Source: Enchytraeus crypticus (lineage: Eukaryota; Annelida; Clitellata; Enchytraeida; Enchytraeidae). Taken from it: DNA of 64,000 nucleotides. This document shows positions 21,258-28,807 of the stretch, piece by piece. The notes below the pieces were generated by a model. That model was not told the DNA's origin. It saw only the letters and a list, made by a program, of their open reading frames with translations, and made no database searches. The stretch's first letter is position 1. Each line of letters starts with the position of its first letter. A program made the translations under genes and the position numbers. The DNA lies in NCBI GenBank assembly GCA_905160935.1, contig CAJHZI010000696.1, positions 386,001 to 450,000 of the forward strand, given 5' to 3'.

Positions 21258-21602
21258 ATGAGCAACATGTCTCGCAGAATTAGAGAGCACGCTCCGACTT
21301 TGAGGTTACTTAATAGATCTAGCGAGTCGCAGAGAAAGAGTTGGCTAAAGGGATATTTAGATAGAGACTTTGTAAATTGCGTGTGCGAGTGCGCTCAAAA
21401 TTTGCTGCACGGTAAAGTTCCGTTGAATAAAAAACAAAAGCTGGCCTTAGCTCGTCGTAAAAAGAGTCTGCGTGAACTCGTTAAACGCAAAGTCAGTTTA
21501 TCTAGAAAGAAGAGAATCATTCAGACCGGCGGATTTCTAGGAGCCTTGCTAGGTCCCATTGTTTCTATACTGGGAGGCCTGTTTGGTGGCAACAGCTCGT
21601 GA
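21258..21602 (+). CDS. Small basic conserved Polinton protein with hydrophobic C-terminus
   Basis: 114 residues. The middle (about 55-95) is strongly basic with many Lys/Arg (KKQKLALARRKKSLRE), and the last 25 are glycine-rich and hydrophobic (GGFLGALLGPIVSILGG). Proteins with this layout sit beside capsid genes in Polintons and adintoviruses; a role as DNA-condensing core or membrane-active virion protein is inference. Its TGA overlaps the ATG of the next gene (TGATG). Confidence 0.72.
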   Translation: MSNMSRRIREHAPTLRLLNRSSESQRKSWLKGYLDRDFVNCVCECAQNLLHGKVPLNKKQKLALARRKKSLRELVKRKVSLSRKKRIIQTGGFLGALLGPIVSILGGLFGGNSS

Positions 21603-22243
21603 TGGAACATGCAAGGAAATTTGTATTGCTTGCTCCGGCAATGTACGCGCGAATGCAAGCAGCAGCTACACCCATCAATACGCAGAATAGGAGTTCTCAA
21701 ATGGATATGACAGTCAAAGATATATTGGAAGGCGATGAACCTGACGATGTAAAAGCGAAGCATTACAGTATGGCGCTAAATAAATTTCGCTCGCGCGAAT
21801 CCGTAAAGCACAACGAGATGGAGGAAGGTGAAATCTTAGAGTCCATTCCCGCAAGCTCGAGACATAGAGCAAAGAAATTGCTACGCATAGTAAAGGAAAG
21901 CCCGCATATCGCATGGAACGAACGCGGCGAATTGATATATAACCAGTCGCCCATATTCGGATCTAACATCGTCGAGCTATTTAACGATATTCTAAGTCAG
22001 AAAAAAGTAGAGCGGCCGCTTGGGTGGTTAGAATTTTCTAGAGGATTGGCCGAATCGTCGGAAATCAACAAAGAACTCGTCTCCAACTACGCGAGTTGGA
22101 AAGTTATAAGTCGAAGAAAACAGCCTATACTATCAGTTGTAACTCCACCTCCGGTGGAGAGAAGGTCGAGAAATATTGAAAGGACGAGCGAGCGCACATC
22201 TGCGAGAAGACGAGTACGTACAAGAAGTTGGGAAGAATATTAG
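21602..22243 (+). CDS. Conserved Polinton protein of unknown function
   Basis: 213 residues starting at the ATG that overlaps the preceding stop. The N-terminal region is moderately hydrophobic, followed by a charged middle containing MEEGEILESIP and AKKLLRIVKESPHIAWNERG. A segment reading KKVERPLGWLEFSRGL and an Arg-rich tail (about 180-213) follow. I recognise the layout as a recurring gene between ATPase and integrase in Polintons but know no function. A virion or DNA-binding role is suggested only by position and the basic tail. Confidence 0.72.
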   Translation: MEHARKFVLLAPAMYARMQAAATPINTQNRSSQMDMTVKDILEGDEPDDVKAKHYSMALNKFRSRESVKHNEMEEGEILESIPASSRHRAKKLLRIVKESPHIAWNERGELIYNQSPIFGSNIVELFNDILSQKKVERPLGWLEFSRGLAESSEINKELVSNYASWKVISRRKQPILSVVTPPPVERRSRNIERTSERTSARRRVRTRSWEEY

Positions 22244-22245
22244 CA

Positions 22246-23265
22246 ATGGAAATCGCGTACTATACCCCCGAAGCTGCCGGGAGTTTTACTTCTGTCAAAA
22301 ACTTGGCGAAATATTCTTTAAGTGCTTTGAAAGAGGCGCGCCAGTTTCTCGAAGGACAGGATGCGTACACCTTGCACAAACCGATTCGTCGCAAGTTTCC
22401 ACGGCGTAAAACAATTTCTCTCGCAATAGATCGAATATGGCAGCTGGATTTGGCAGATTTGACCAGCATTTCGCGTCACAACGACAACTACAAATTTATC
22501 TTGACTTGTATAGACTGTTACAGTCGTTATGCATTTGCTGCGGCGGTTAAAAATAAGACTGCGCCCGAAGTAAAGTCTGCCTTCGAAAAGATTTTACAGG
22601 AAAGCGACAGATGTCCTACCTACGTGCAAACGGACAAAGGGAGAGAATTTCTCAACGCTATTTTCCTCTCCTTTCTGAAGCAACTTTCTATAGTACATTA
22701 TACTAGCGAAAATGATGACATTAAATGCGCTCTAGTCGAACGCTTTAATAGAACGTTAAAAAGTAAAATGTGGAAATATTTTACTCGTGTAAAATCTCTA
22801 CGTTTCATCGAAGTTCTTCCCAAACTCGTGCACTCGTATAATGATACTTATCACACGAGTATAAAAATGGCTCCCAGCGAGATGGATAATCATTATCAAA
22901 GCGACACTGAAGAAAGAAGGACGAGTAAGGAGTGGAAATTTAAAGTCGGAGACAACGTTCGCATAAGTAGACGGTTAGAAGCGTTTCGCAAGGGATACGA
23001 AGGTGGATGGTCAAAAGAAGTTTTCGTAGTCAGATTCCGCTATCCGACAGAGCCACCTACTTATGCACTCAAAGACTACTCTGGAGAAGAAATCAAGGGA
23101 AAATTTTATGCTGAAGAGCTGCAAAGAGTTCAAAAAGATCCGTCATTATTTGAAGTTGAGAGAATTTTAAGAACTAGAACGAGAAAGGGAAAGAAACAGT
23201 ACTTTGTTCGTTGGGTTGGATACGATTCTAAACACGACACTTGGGTAGATGAACTCGTTATGTGA
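22246..23265 (+). CDS. INT: Retroviral-type integrase with chromodomain
   Basis: 339 residues; ATG at 22246 is two bases after the previous stop. It catalyses insertion of the linear element and makes the 6-bp duplication seen at the ends. An N-terminal domain includes the Polinton-typical GQDAYTLHKP. The RVE core follows, with catalytic acids in WQLDLADL, QTDKGREF and LVERFNRTLK (D68, D130, E165), giving the usual D,D-35-E spacing. The C-terminus (about 294-339) is a chromodomain with VERIL, YFVRWVGY and DTWVDE. All key residues are present. Chromodomains can target integration to histone marks; this is family knowledge. Confidence 0.95.
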   Translation: MEIAYYTPEAAGSFTSVKNLAKYSLSALKEARQFLEGQDAYTLHKPIRRKFPRRKTISLAIDRIWQLDLADLTSISRHNDNYKFILTCIDCYSRYAFAAAVKNKTAPEVKSAFEKILQESDRCPTYVQTDKGREFLNAIFLSFLKQLSIVHYTSENDDIKCALVERFNRTLKSKMWKYFTRVKSLRFIEVLPKLVHSYNDTYHTSIKMAPSEMDNHYQSDTEERRTSKEWKFKVGDNVRISRRLEAFRKGYEGGWSKEVFVVRFRYPTEPPTYALKDYSGEEIKGKFYAEELQRVQKDPSLFEVERILRTRTRKGKKQYFVRWVGYDSKHDTWVDELVM

Positions 23266-23540
23266 TGAGCGATACTGGTAGCAGCAGATGGACTTTGTGC
23301 CGACAAGAAGTTCCAAGTCGCGAAGTTATATTTTTTGCACAAATCGGCATATTATACATCATAATTTGTGTTTCGCTTGCAAACTTATCGTTGGGAGTTG
23401 GTAATCAAGCTCTGTGGTCATCCCTCTTGGGCGCGTCTATGGGATATTTGCTACCCGCTCCGAAAGTTGGAAAGAAGCGCGATGTCTCATTTTTACCTAA
23501 CGTTGCCGAGCAACAGCTCGATGAAGTATTATCCAGATAA
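23265..23540 (+). CDS. Small conserved membrane protein
   Basis: 91 residues; its ATG overlaps the integrase stop (TGATG at 23263-23267). One clear membrane segment is IFFAQIGILYIIICVSLANL (about 25-44), followed by NQALWSSLLGASMGYLLPAP, a second short hydrophobic segment. The arrangement of one helix plus LWxSLLxxxxGYLLPxP recurs in Polintons and adintoviruses; function unknown. Its last 59 bp overlap the penton-like gene in another frame. Confidence 0.75.
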   Translation: MSDTGSSRWTLCRQEVPSREVIFFAQIGILYIIICVSLANLSLGVGNQALWSSLLGASMGYLLPAPKVGKKRDVSFLPNVAEQQLDEVLSR

Positions 23541-24354
23541 TACTCTTACGAAGTATACTACAAAGCTACACAATGAAATTAGTCTGCAGGGAGAGTGGGA
23601 AGTTGGATTGTCGGAAATAATATTGCCAAAGACGTGGTTTAACGTTGGAAAGTTTCAGCGAATTAGCTTTCTGTGCACTAGCGGTGATACGCCCGAGAGA
23701 AACGGTGAGGAAGAAGTCGAGGATGCTCAAAAAATATTGATTATAGATATTCCAATAGATGTGGGATACTATGCTGATGTGAGCGCTGTCATTAACGAAA
23801 TAAACTCGAAAATAGACACTTATTTCAACTCGTCCTTAGCCAACTTGTCGCCTGGGAAGATACGCAAACGGATCCGGAGAGAAGGATTCCCTAAATTTCT
23901 GTATAACCCAAATAACTACAAGTCATATCTTAGAGTCGCGCCACATACCACAGTGTCCATCGGCGGGGAACTATGTGATATATTGGGTTTCGATAGACAT
24001 AATATGCCGCTAACAAATCTGAGCAATGATTCTACGGAATTTCGCTCTGACAGAATATGTGACGTAAATGCTGGTCGTCACACACTATACGTCTACTGCG
24101 ACGTATTGGAGAACGTCCCAGTAGGTGATACGATGGCGCCGCTACTGCGTACTATAGACGTAGATGGTACATACGGATCTTCGATACATAGAGATTTTGT
24201 TAAGCCGCGATATGCACCTTTGCAAAAGAAGACCTTTGATTCGCTGAAGATAGATATAAGGGATGGATTGGGACGTAGGGTGCCATTCGAAAGCGGAACG
24301 TTGACTGTTACACTTCACTTTAGACGTGCTAATTCATCATATCTACTAACATGA
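23482..24354 (+). CDS. Penton-like (minor) capsid protein
   Basis: 290 residues starting MSHFYLTLPSNSSMKYYPDN, the characteristic opening of the Polinton single-jelly-roll minor capsid protein, with GEWEVGLSEI shortly after. The start at 23482 is chosen because the conserved region begins there, although the frame is open upstream inside the preceding gene. It is expected to form capsid vertices. It overlaps the next gene by four bases (ATGA). No truncation is seen. Confidence 0.87.
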   Translation: MSHFYLTLPSNSSMKYYPDNTLTKYTTKLHNEISLQGEWEVGLSEIILPKTWFNVGKFQRISFLCTSGDTPERNGEEEVEDAQKILIIDIPIDVGYYADVSAVINEINSKIDTYFNSSLANLSPGKIRKRIRREGFPKFLYNPNNYKSYLRVAPHTTVSIGGELCDILGFDRHNMPLTNLSNDSTEFRSDRICDVNAGRHTLYVYCDVLENVPVGDTMAPLLRTIDVDGTYGSSIHRDFVKPRYAPLQKKTFDSLKIDIRDGLGRRVPFESGTLTVTLHFRRANSSYLLT

Positions 24355-24743
24355 GGAAGAAGTTTTGTTGCGATGCTTCGAGGGATATGTACGAATCGTA
24401 CTATTTGAATCAGAGCGGGAATGGAATGCCAGTGTTTGTTGGTGCTAGCGGACAGAGAGGACATGGTTTGGGTAGTATGCTGAGTGGATTGTTTAGATCG
24501 GCATTTCCACTGATTAAACGAGGTCTGGCAGCATTTGGTAGACATGCACTCAAGACAGGTCTCGAGATTGCAAACGACGTAGCGAGCGGCGAATCGCTAA
24601 AAGAATCGAGCAAAAGACGAGTGCCTGATGGTATAAAACGCTTCGTAACATCAGAAAATTTCATTAATCAGTCTGGAAGCGGAAGAAGACGGACCAAGAA
24701 AAGGCGAATTGCTAAAAAGAAACACAACGACATATTTACATAA
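24351..24743 (+). CDS. Adenovirus pX/pVI-like basic virion protein
   Basis: 130 residues. It has an N-terminal region with a Gly/Ser motif (NQSGNGMPVFVGASGQRGHG), then an amphipathic stretch around GLGSMLSGLFRSAFPLIKRG (about 41-60), and a strongly basic C-terminus (GRRRTKKRRIAKKK). NQSG occurs twice (about 20 and 102). The layout recalls adenovirus core/membrane-lytic precursors (pX, pVI), and similar proteins sit between penton and hexon in adintoviruses. The exact role is inference. Confidence 0.72.
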   Translation: MRKKFCCDASRDMYESYYLNQSGNGMPVFVGASGQRGHGLGSMLSGLFRSAFPLIKRGLAAFGRHALKTGLEIANDVASGESLKESSKRRVPDGIKRFVTSENFINQSGSGRRRTKKRRIAKKKHNDIFT

Positions 24744-26062
24744 TGGCGTTCGTACATCCGCAAAGCTGCGAATGTGTCAAGTCGGAACTTGATATATTCT
24801 CCGTTCCTCCTACACAAACCAGCATAGAGAGTGGAAGTTATGTCGAATATAATCCTATCAGCAGCATCAGCGAAGGAACTCCCATAGAGTTTGTCATTAG
24901 CGGTAGCGGACAAGACTACATCGACTTGGCAAACACTCAGCTGTACGTCAAGTTGGATGTGCGCAGAGGTAATAATGCTGCGATCATCAACACCAGTCAA
25001 GTAGGACCAGTCAATCTGCTTCTACATTCCCTATTTGCTGAAGTGGATATAAAATTAAACGACGTGCTAATTACCTCAACCAATAATACTTATGCCTATC
25101 GCGCATATCTAGAAACGCTGTTAAGCTATGGAGATGAATCTAAATCTACTCAACTTAGCGCTGCACTCTTCACAAAGGATGATGCGGGAAAAATGGACGA
25201 TGCTAACCCGCTGGAAGGTGCAACCAATTCTGGACTTAAAAAGAGATATGCATACATAAGCGAAGGAAAATCTGTCGATTTGCTCGGTCGCATTCACGCA
25301 GATCTGTTTTATCAGCAGAAATATATTCCTAATGATGTAACCATTCGCATAAGACTTGTGCGCAACAAGAACAACTTCTGTCTGATGTCTGGTACTCCAG
25401 ACGAAAACTACAAGATACGAATTCAAGATTGCAAAATCTACGCTAGAAAAGTCAAGCTGAGCCCCTCGGTCTTTGTCGCTCACGCCAAAGCCCTTGAGCA
25501 TGGAAATGCAAAATATCCGCTGCGACGCGTAGTCTGCAAAACCTTTACGGTGCCTACTGGAAATTTAGACTGTAGCCAAGAAAATCTGTTCTCAGGACAA
25601 CTTCCCACTCGTCTCGTCATCGGCTGCGTAGACAACGATGCCTACAACGGAAACTATGGAAAGAATCCGTTTAACTTTAAACATTACAACCTGTCGCAAC
25701 TCAAAGTGTATCTGGATGGACAGCAGCAGAGCATCACACCGCTGGAGCCGAACTTTGCTAATAATCAGTATATAAATGCCTACATGACTCTGTTTACTGC
25801 CACTGGAAAACAGTTTAGCAACGAAGGCAATCAGATTCACAGGGAAGACTACGATAAGGGCTACACCCTCTACGCTTACGATCTAACACCTGATCTAGGT
25901 GAAGACGATCACTTTAATCTCATCAAAGAGGGGAATGTGAGAGTCGACATGAAATTTAGCGCTGCGCTACCAAACACCATCAACGTGATTGTATACGCTG
26001 AATTTGAAAACGTGCTCGAGATTGATAGATCACGCAACGTGATATTCGACTACAGTAACTGA
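24743..26062 (+). CDS. Hexon-like major capsid protein
   Basis: 439 residues; ATG overlaps the previous stop (TAATG). It belongs to the widespread Polinton capsid family (F54H12.2-like in animal genomes), which is predicted to fold as a double jelly-roll. Motifs typical of the family are FVISGSGQDYIDLANTQLYV near residue 52 and LLHSLFAEVDIKLN near 92. RNKNNF, then YKIRIQDCKIYARKVKLSPS (about 221-240), and the C-terminal LPNTINVIVYAEF also fit. It is full-length with no internal stop. The neighbours (penton, pX-like, protease) support the assignment; the alternative is a second minor capsid protein. Confidence 0.87.
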   Translation: MAFVHPQSCECVKSELDIFSVPPTQTSIESGSYVEYNPISSISEGTPIEFVISGSGQDYIDLANTQLYVKLDVRRGNNAAIINTSQVGPVNLLLHSLFAEVDIKLNDVLITSTNNTYAYRAYLETLLSYGDESKSTQLSAALFTKDDAGKMDDANPLEGATNSGLKKRYAYISEGKSVDLLGRIHADLFYQQKYIPNDVTIRIRLVRNKNNFCLMSGTPDENYKIRIQDCKIYARKVKLSPSVFVAHAKALEHGNAKYPLRRVVCKTFTVPTGNLDCSQENLFSGQLPTRLVIGCVDNDAYNGNYGKNPFNFKHYNLSQLKVYLDGQQQSITPLEPNFANNQYINAYMTLFTATGKQFSNEGNQIHREDYDKGYTLYAYDLTPDLGEDDHFNLIKEGNVRVDMKFSAALPNTINVIVYAEFENVLEIDRSRNVIFDYSN

Positions 26063-26066
26063 AAAC

Positions 26067-26510
26067 ATGAACACTAAAGATATTCTACGTCATCTATTGA
26101 GAAGATGTCGGGGACTATTGATGGGAATATTTGCTGCCGATAGACTACCTCGACGCATACCTGCGAGAAGACCCTTGCTGCTAGTTTGCAACACCGATCC
26201 GCATAACAGACCCGGCGAACACTGGATAGCTATGTGTCTTAATAGCGATGGAACTGGAGAATATTTTGATTCATTTGGAGAGTCGCCTCGTCCTATTTTT
26301 CGTAATTTTTTGGAATTGAATTGTAGCAATTATACGTTCAACGAAGAACAATTGCAGAGTGTGCTCAGCAGATTCTGCGGACATTATTGTGTATTTTATT
26401 GTTTGTTTAAAAAACTCGATTATAGTTTGAAGTCTATTGTAAATTGCTTTTCGAATGACACTATGTTAAACGATACTATCGTACATAAATTTGTTTGCGA
26501 GAATCTATAA
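26067..26510 (+). CDS. Adenovirus-type cysteine protease (maturation protease)
   Basis: 147 residues of the Ulp1/adenain fold, predicted to process capsid and core precursors. The catalytic set is visible: His52 in GEHW, Asp68 in YFDSFG, Gln97 in QLQS and Cys104 in FCGHYC, with the His-Asp-Gln-Cys order and the 7-residue Gln-to-Cys spacing of adenovirus protease. The gene starts four bases after the hexon-like stop and is the last plus-strand gene. Its stop codon overlaps the polyadenylation signal. Confidence 0.93.
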   Translation: MNTKDILRHLLRRCRGLLMGIFAADRLPRRIPARRPLLLVCNTDPHNRPGEHWIAMCLNSDGTGEYFDSFGESPRPIFRNFLELNCSNYTFNEEQLQSVLSRFCGHYCVFYCLFKKLDYSLKSIVNCFSNDTMLNDTIVHKFVCENL

Positions 26511-26514
26511 TAAA
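26509..26514 (+). terminator. Polyadenylation signal of the late unit
   Basis: AATAAA beginning inside the protease stop codon (TATAATAAACG). It is the only plus-strand signal in the 70-bp gap between convergent genes. Confidence 0.7.
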
Positions 26515-26542
26515 CGAAACACAGAATCATATTTGTTGTTCT

Positions 26543-26548
26543 TTTATT
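26543..26548 (-). terminator. Polyadenylation signal of the PC4-like gene
   Basis: TTTATT on the plus strand reads AATAAA on the minus strand, 33 nt after the stop codon of the minus-strand gene. It faces the late-unit signal about 30 bp away. Confidence 0.7.
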
Positions 26549-26580
26549 CAATAATATTAAAAAAGTCAAATTAAAGAAGT

Positions 26581-27233
26581 CTAGGAATAAACACTGATTG
26601 CTCCGAAAGGGTAGCATTCGATACATGAAAAAGCTGCCATTTGATTATTGTGCGAACTATTAAATCCGCACGGTTTGGCATTAGCCAATTCGACATATTG
26701 TGCTCTGATGGTCTTGAGATGCTCCATTAGACGTCTCCATTCGGTCGGTCGAAGCGATATTCCCTTCTTGGTAGGTACAGGATGCATTTTGTCCTCAGGC
26801 ACGAAGTATCTGCGTAGATTAACTGCGTAGCACCCCGAGCTGACGACGCAGTAGATTCCTCCACCGATGTGAACCTTGTACTCGAACTCTTGTGGTTTCT
26901 TTAGAGTCTCCAGCTTTTCACTAACTTCGTCCGATATCATCGATAGGATGGCGAAACGCGAAGGAGTTAGGGCTACTCCAACGCTAGTGGGGAAGCCTTG
27001 AATCGCATCGTGTTCTCTGATGTGCACATACTTTTTCTCATTATAGGTTGATACTGTAACAAAGCGATTGTTACCCAACTCTAGTTTCTAAAACACAGCA
27101 AAAATATTATTACAAAGCTAAAATACTATTAGGTACATACAAGTTATTTATACAAGTTCTGCAACAGGTAAAATAGTTACAATAAAATAATACAGTAAAG
27201 ACAAAAGTTATAACTTACTTGAATAGCAGCCAT
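26581..27233 (-). CDS. Spliced protein with two PC4/Sub1-like ssDNA-binding domains
   Basis: Minus-strand join of 27233-27219 (MAAIQ) and 27087-26581, giving 173 residues. The donor is GTAAGT (27218-27213), the acceptor is GTGTTTTAG and the intron is 131 bp. Two segments (about 9-63 and 74-135) each resemble the PC4 (transcriptional coactivator p15/Sub1) fold. The first has NNRFVTV, KYVHIREH and GVALTP; the second has YCVVSSGCYAVNLRRYF and KKGISLRPTEWRRL. PC4 binds single-stranded and melted DNA, so roles in replication or transcription of the element are plausible. Exon 1 and the promoter lie inside the right inverted repeat. The PC4 assignment is from motif order only. Confidence 0.75.
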
Positions 27234-27805
27234 GTCAATTACGTTGAAAACTTTTGTGCGAATGAATGATTGGTGCAATTTTTACTCGCATTTTATTCAG
27301 TTTTTCTGTAACTTTGACCTAATTAGTCAGAATGAAATAGTTTAATTATTTAGAGTGAATCATCTGGTGAGAACCCCTGCTCCTCTTAATAACAACGAAT
27401 CATTTAGTTTGTCAAAAATTGGTTTGACCTACTTACATTTACTGATATTCGGGCTAATTAGTAACATCCCACTTAAGTGTTCGCATCGGGTTAATTAGTA
27501 ACATCTGGTTTTCACATGATGTAGTAAGTGAGGTCAATCGCTAATCGCTACCTCGGGCTAATTAGTAACATCCATTTAAGTGCTCACATCGAGCTAATTA
27601 GTAGTGAGCGAGGTCAATCGCTCCACTTGGGCTAATTAGTAATACATAAGTGCTCACATGACGTAGGCATCCACTAATACTTCGAGCTAATTAGTACGGG
27701 TAAGCATGTATGCGTGGGCAGATTAACTGGGTCACCGCGTGACGCACTAATGTATTTAAGGGCCAAAGTTCAAAGTCGTCCTGAAAGCGGCCTTATTATA
27801 CTACT
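27090..27805 (-). repeat. Right terminal inverted repeat
   Basis: Reverse complement of the left repeat. It holds six CTAATTAG/TTAATTAG-containing units (27440-27700) and the first exon and most of the intron of the PC4-like gene. It ends CTTATTATACTACT at 27805. Confidence 0.9.
27440..27700. repeat. Subterminal repeats with CTAATTAG core
   Basis: Units of about 35-45 bp with GGGCTAATTAGTAACATCC (near 27448, 27487, 27560, 27593, 27635 and 27690) alternate with CACTTAAGTG-type sequence. Counterparts at the left end lie near 13386, 13451, 13488, 14028 and 14065. Confidence 0.8.
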
Positions 27806-27811
27806 AATGTC
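27806..27811 (+). repeat. Right target-site duplication of the Polinton
   Basis: AATGTC directly after the right terminus, identical to 13269-13274. Confidence 0.95.
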
Positions 27812-27925
27812 AGATCTTGTTAATATAGAAGCTAGATTTCTATTTTTACTAAAACATTTGATGATTTTTATTTGTGGTAGTCTATTTTTGATAATGTTTT
27901 TCCAAGAGGTAAATAAGTCTTGAGC
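27806..27925 (-). pseudogene. Upstream part of the coding sequence split by the Polinton
   Basis: On the minus strand, after a pyrimidine-rich CTTTTTCTGTAG acceptor-like site, an open frame encodes 40 residues including SWKNIIKNRLPQIK and KNRNLASILTRSDI. It ends exactly in the target-duplication codons GAC ATT, which begin the fragment at 13059-13274 in the same phase. Upstream there is SINE-like sequence, so this may be one exon of a host gene or an old element. KNxNLxxxLxRS motifs occur in some retroelement proteins, but this is too short to assign. Confidence 0.5.
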
Positions 27926-27944
27926 TACTACAGAAAAAGGTAGA

Positions 27945-28010
27945 ATCATAGGGATACTCGAGGCCAAGTTGAGAGGTCCGTGGTTCGATTCCCGGTGGTT
28001 CACGAATTTT
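27945..28010 (+). repeat. tRNA-like SINE fragment
   Basis: CTCGAGGCCAAGTTGAGAGG then TGGTTCGATTCCCGGTGGTT, a pol III B-box-type sequence without a full cloverleaf. Right beside the Polinton insertion. Confidence 0.45.
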
Positions 28011-28154
28011 ACTACACTTCTTAATTCTCTGTGCCATATGAGCATTAGGAAAACGGAGGTATATTAATATTGGTGACGTCCCTGCATAGTTTCCCCGATC
28101 CCATTTAATCCATGACTCGGGTCTTGTTCGGTTCTAGTAGCCAACCCCCTAACC

Positions 28155-28335
28155 TAACCGAGTGTCATCAGCGAAAAGTTGATGGTCTAATGAATGTGAA
28201 GTGACCAAGGAGCTTAGTGGAGTAGTGTATAAATTTAAGAGGATAGGACCAAGTACAGAGCCCTGAGGCACACCGTACTTGAGGATGGAAGGCGGAGAGG
28301 ACTACTCGTGAACTTTGACGCTAAGAGTACGGTAT
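28155..28335 (-). mobile_element. Short LINE fragment, same family as 41943
   Basis: GAGGATAGGACCAAGTACAG, then GCCCTGAGGCACACC and the preceding GTGTCATCAGC, match the palm-domain region of the LINE at about 42995-43170. This is the segment encoding PQGSVLGP and YADD there. Confidence 0.7.
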
Positions 28336-28391
28336 ATATATATATATATACTTGTATATAGGCCTACTTGTATATACACACACATATAGGT

Positions 28392-28450
<59 letters not shown>

Positions 28451-28465
28451 ATATATATCTTATTA

Positions 28466-28516
<51 letters not shown>

Positions 28517-28565
28517 ATGTGTGTGCGTGTGTGTCTGTGCGTGTGTCTGTGTGTGTATGTATGTG
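28334..28565 (+). repeat. (AT)n and (GT)n microsatellite
   Basis: Two long AT runs separated by TATATAGGCCTACTTG-type sequence and followed by GTGTGTCT repeats. Open frames across it (Tyr-Ile repeats) are artefacts. Confidence 0.95.
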
Positions 28566-28747
28566 TAATAGTTGAATGATTGCCTGTGTAACATTTAATG
28601 TCAGTAGATGATAAGTATCAGATGGTCCAACATTAACTTCTATATCTCCTACTGGTATCCCCATTATATAGCATTCTCCAACTTACGCTCTTGCTGTGAA
28701 ATTCAGACTAACTTTTCATTTCCGTTTATCGCTCTTTCTCTCCAACT

Positions 28748-28807
<60 letters not shown>

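Larger units (their letters stand above)
13275..27805 (+). mobile_element. Complete Polinton/Maverick (adintovirus-like) endogenous virus
   Basis: Element of 14531 bp with AG...CT ends, long terminal inverted repeats and a perfect 6-bp target duplication. It encodes the full self-synthesising set: family B polymerase, integrase, packaging ATPase, adenovirus-type protease, and hexon- and penton-like capsid proteins. It also has several conserved small genes and a right-end PC4-like DNA-binding protein on the minus strand. No premature stop or frameshift was found in any recognisable gene, and splice phases match in both spliced genes, so the copy looks recent. The terminal repeats are not identical, because the left one carries an internal tandem duplication. 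Elements of this kind can behave as transposons or integrated virions; whether this one is expressed cannot be told from sequence. Confidence 0.96.

Noticed and set aside
22228..22245. Integrase start at 22228
   Set aside because: That codon is TTG; the ATG at 22246 directly follows the previous stop and starts the conserved region.
21258..26510. Bacterial operon or contamination
   Set aside because: The overlaps look prokaryotic, but the element has introns, TATA boxes, AATAAA signals and is bounded by a target duplication within animal DNA.
28334..28580. Open frames of Tyr-Ile repeats
   Set aside because: Pure by-product of (AT)n microsatellites; the same applies at 34130-34361, 47077, 54287, 55698, 59648-60050, 60252-60494 and 61710.
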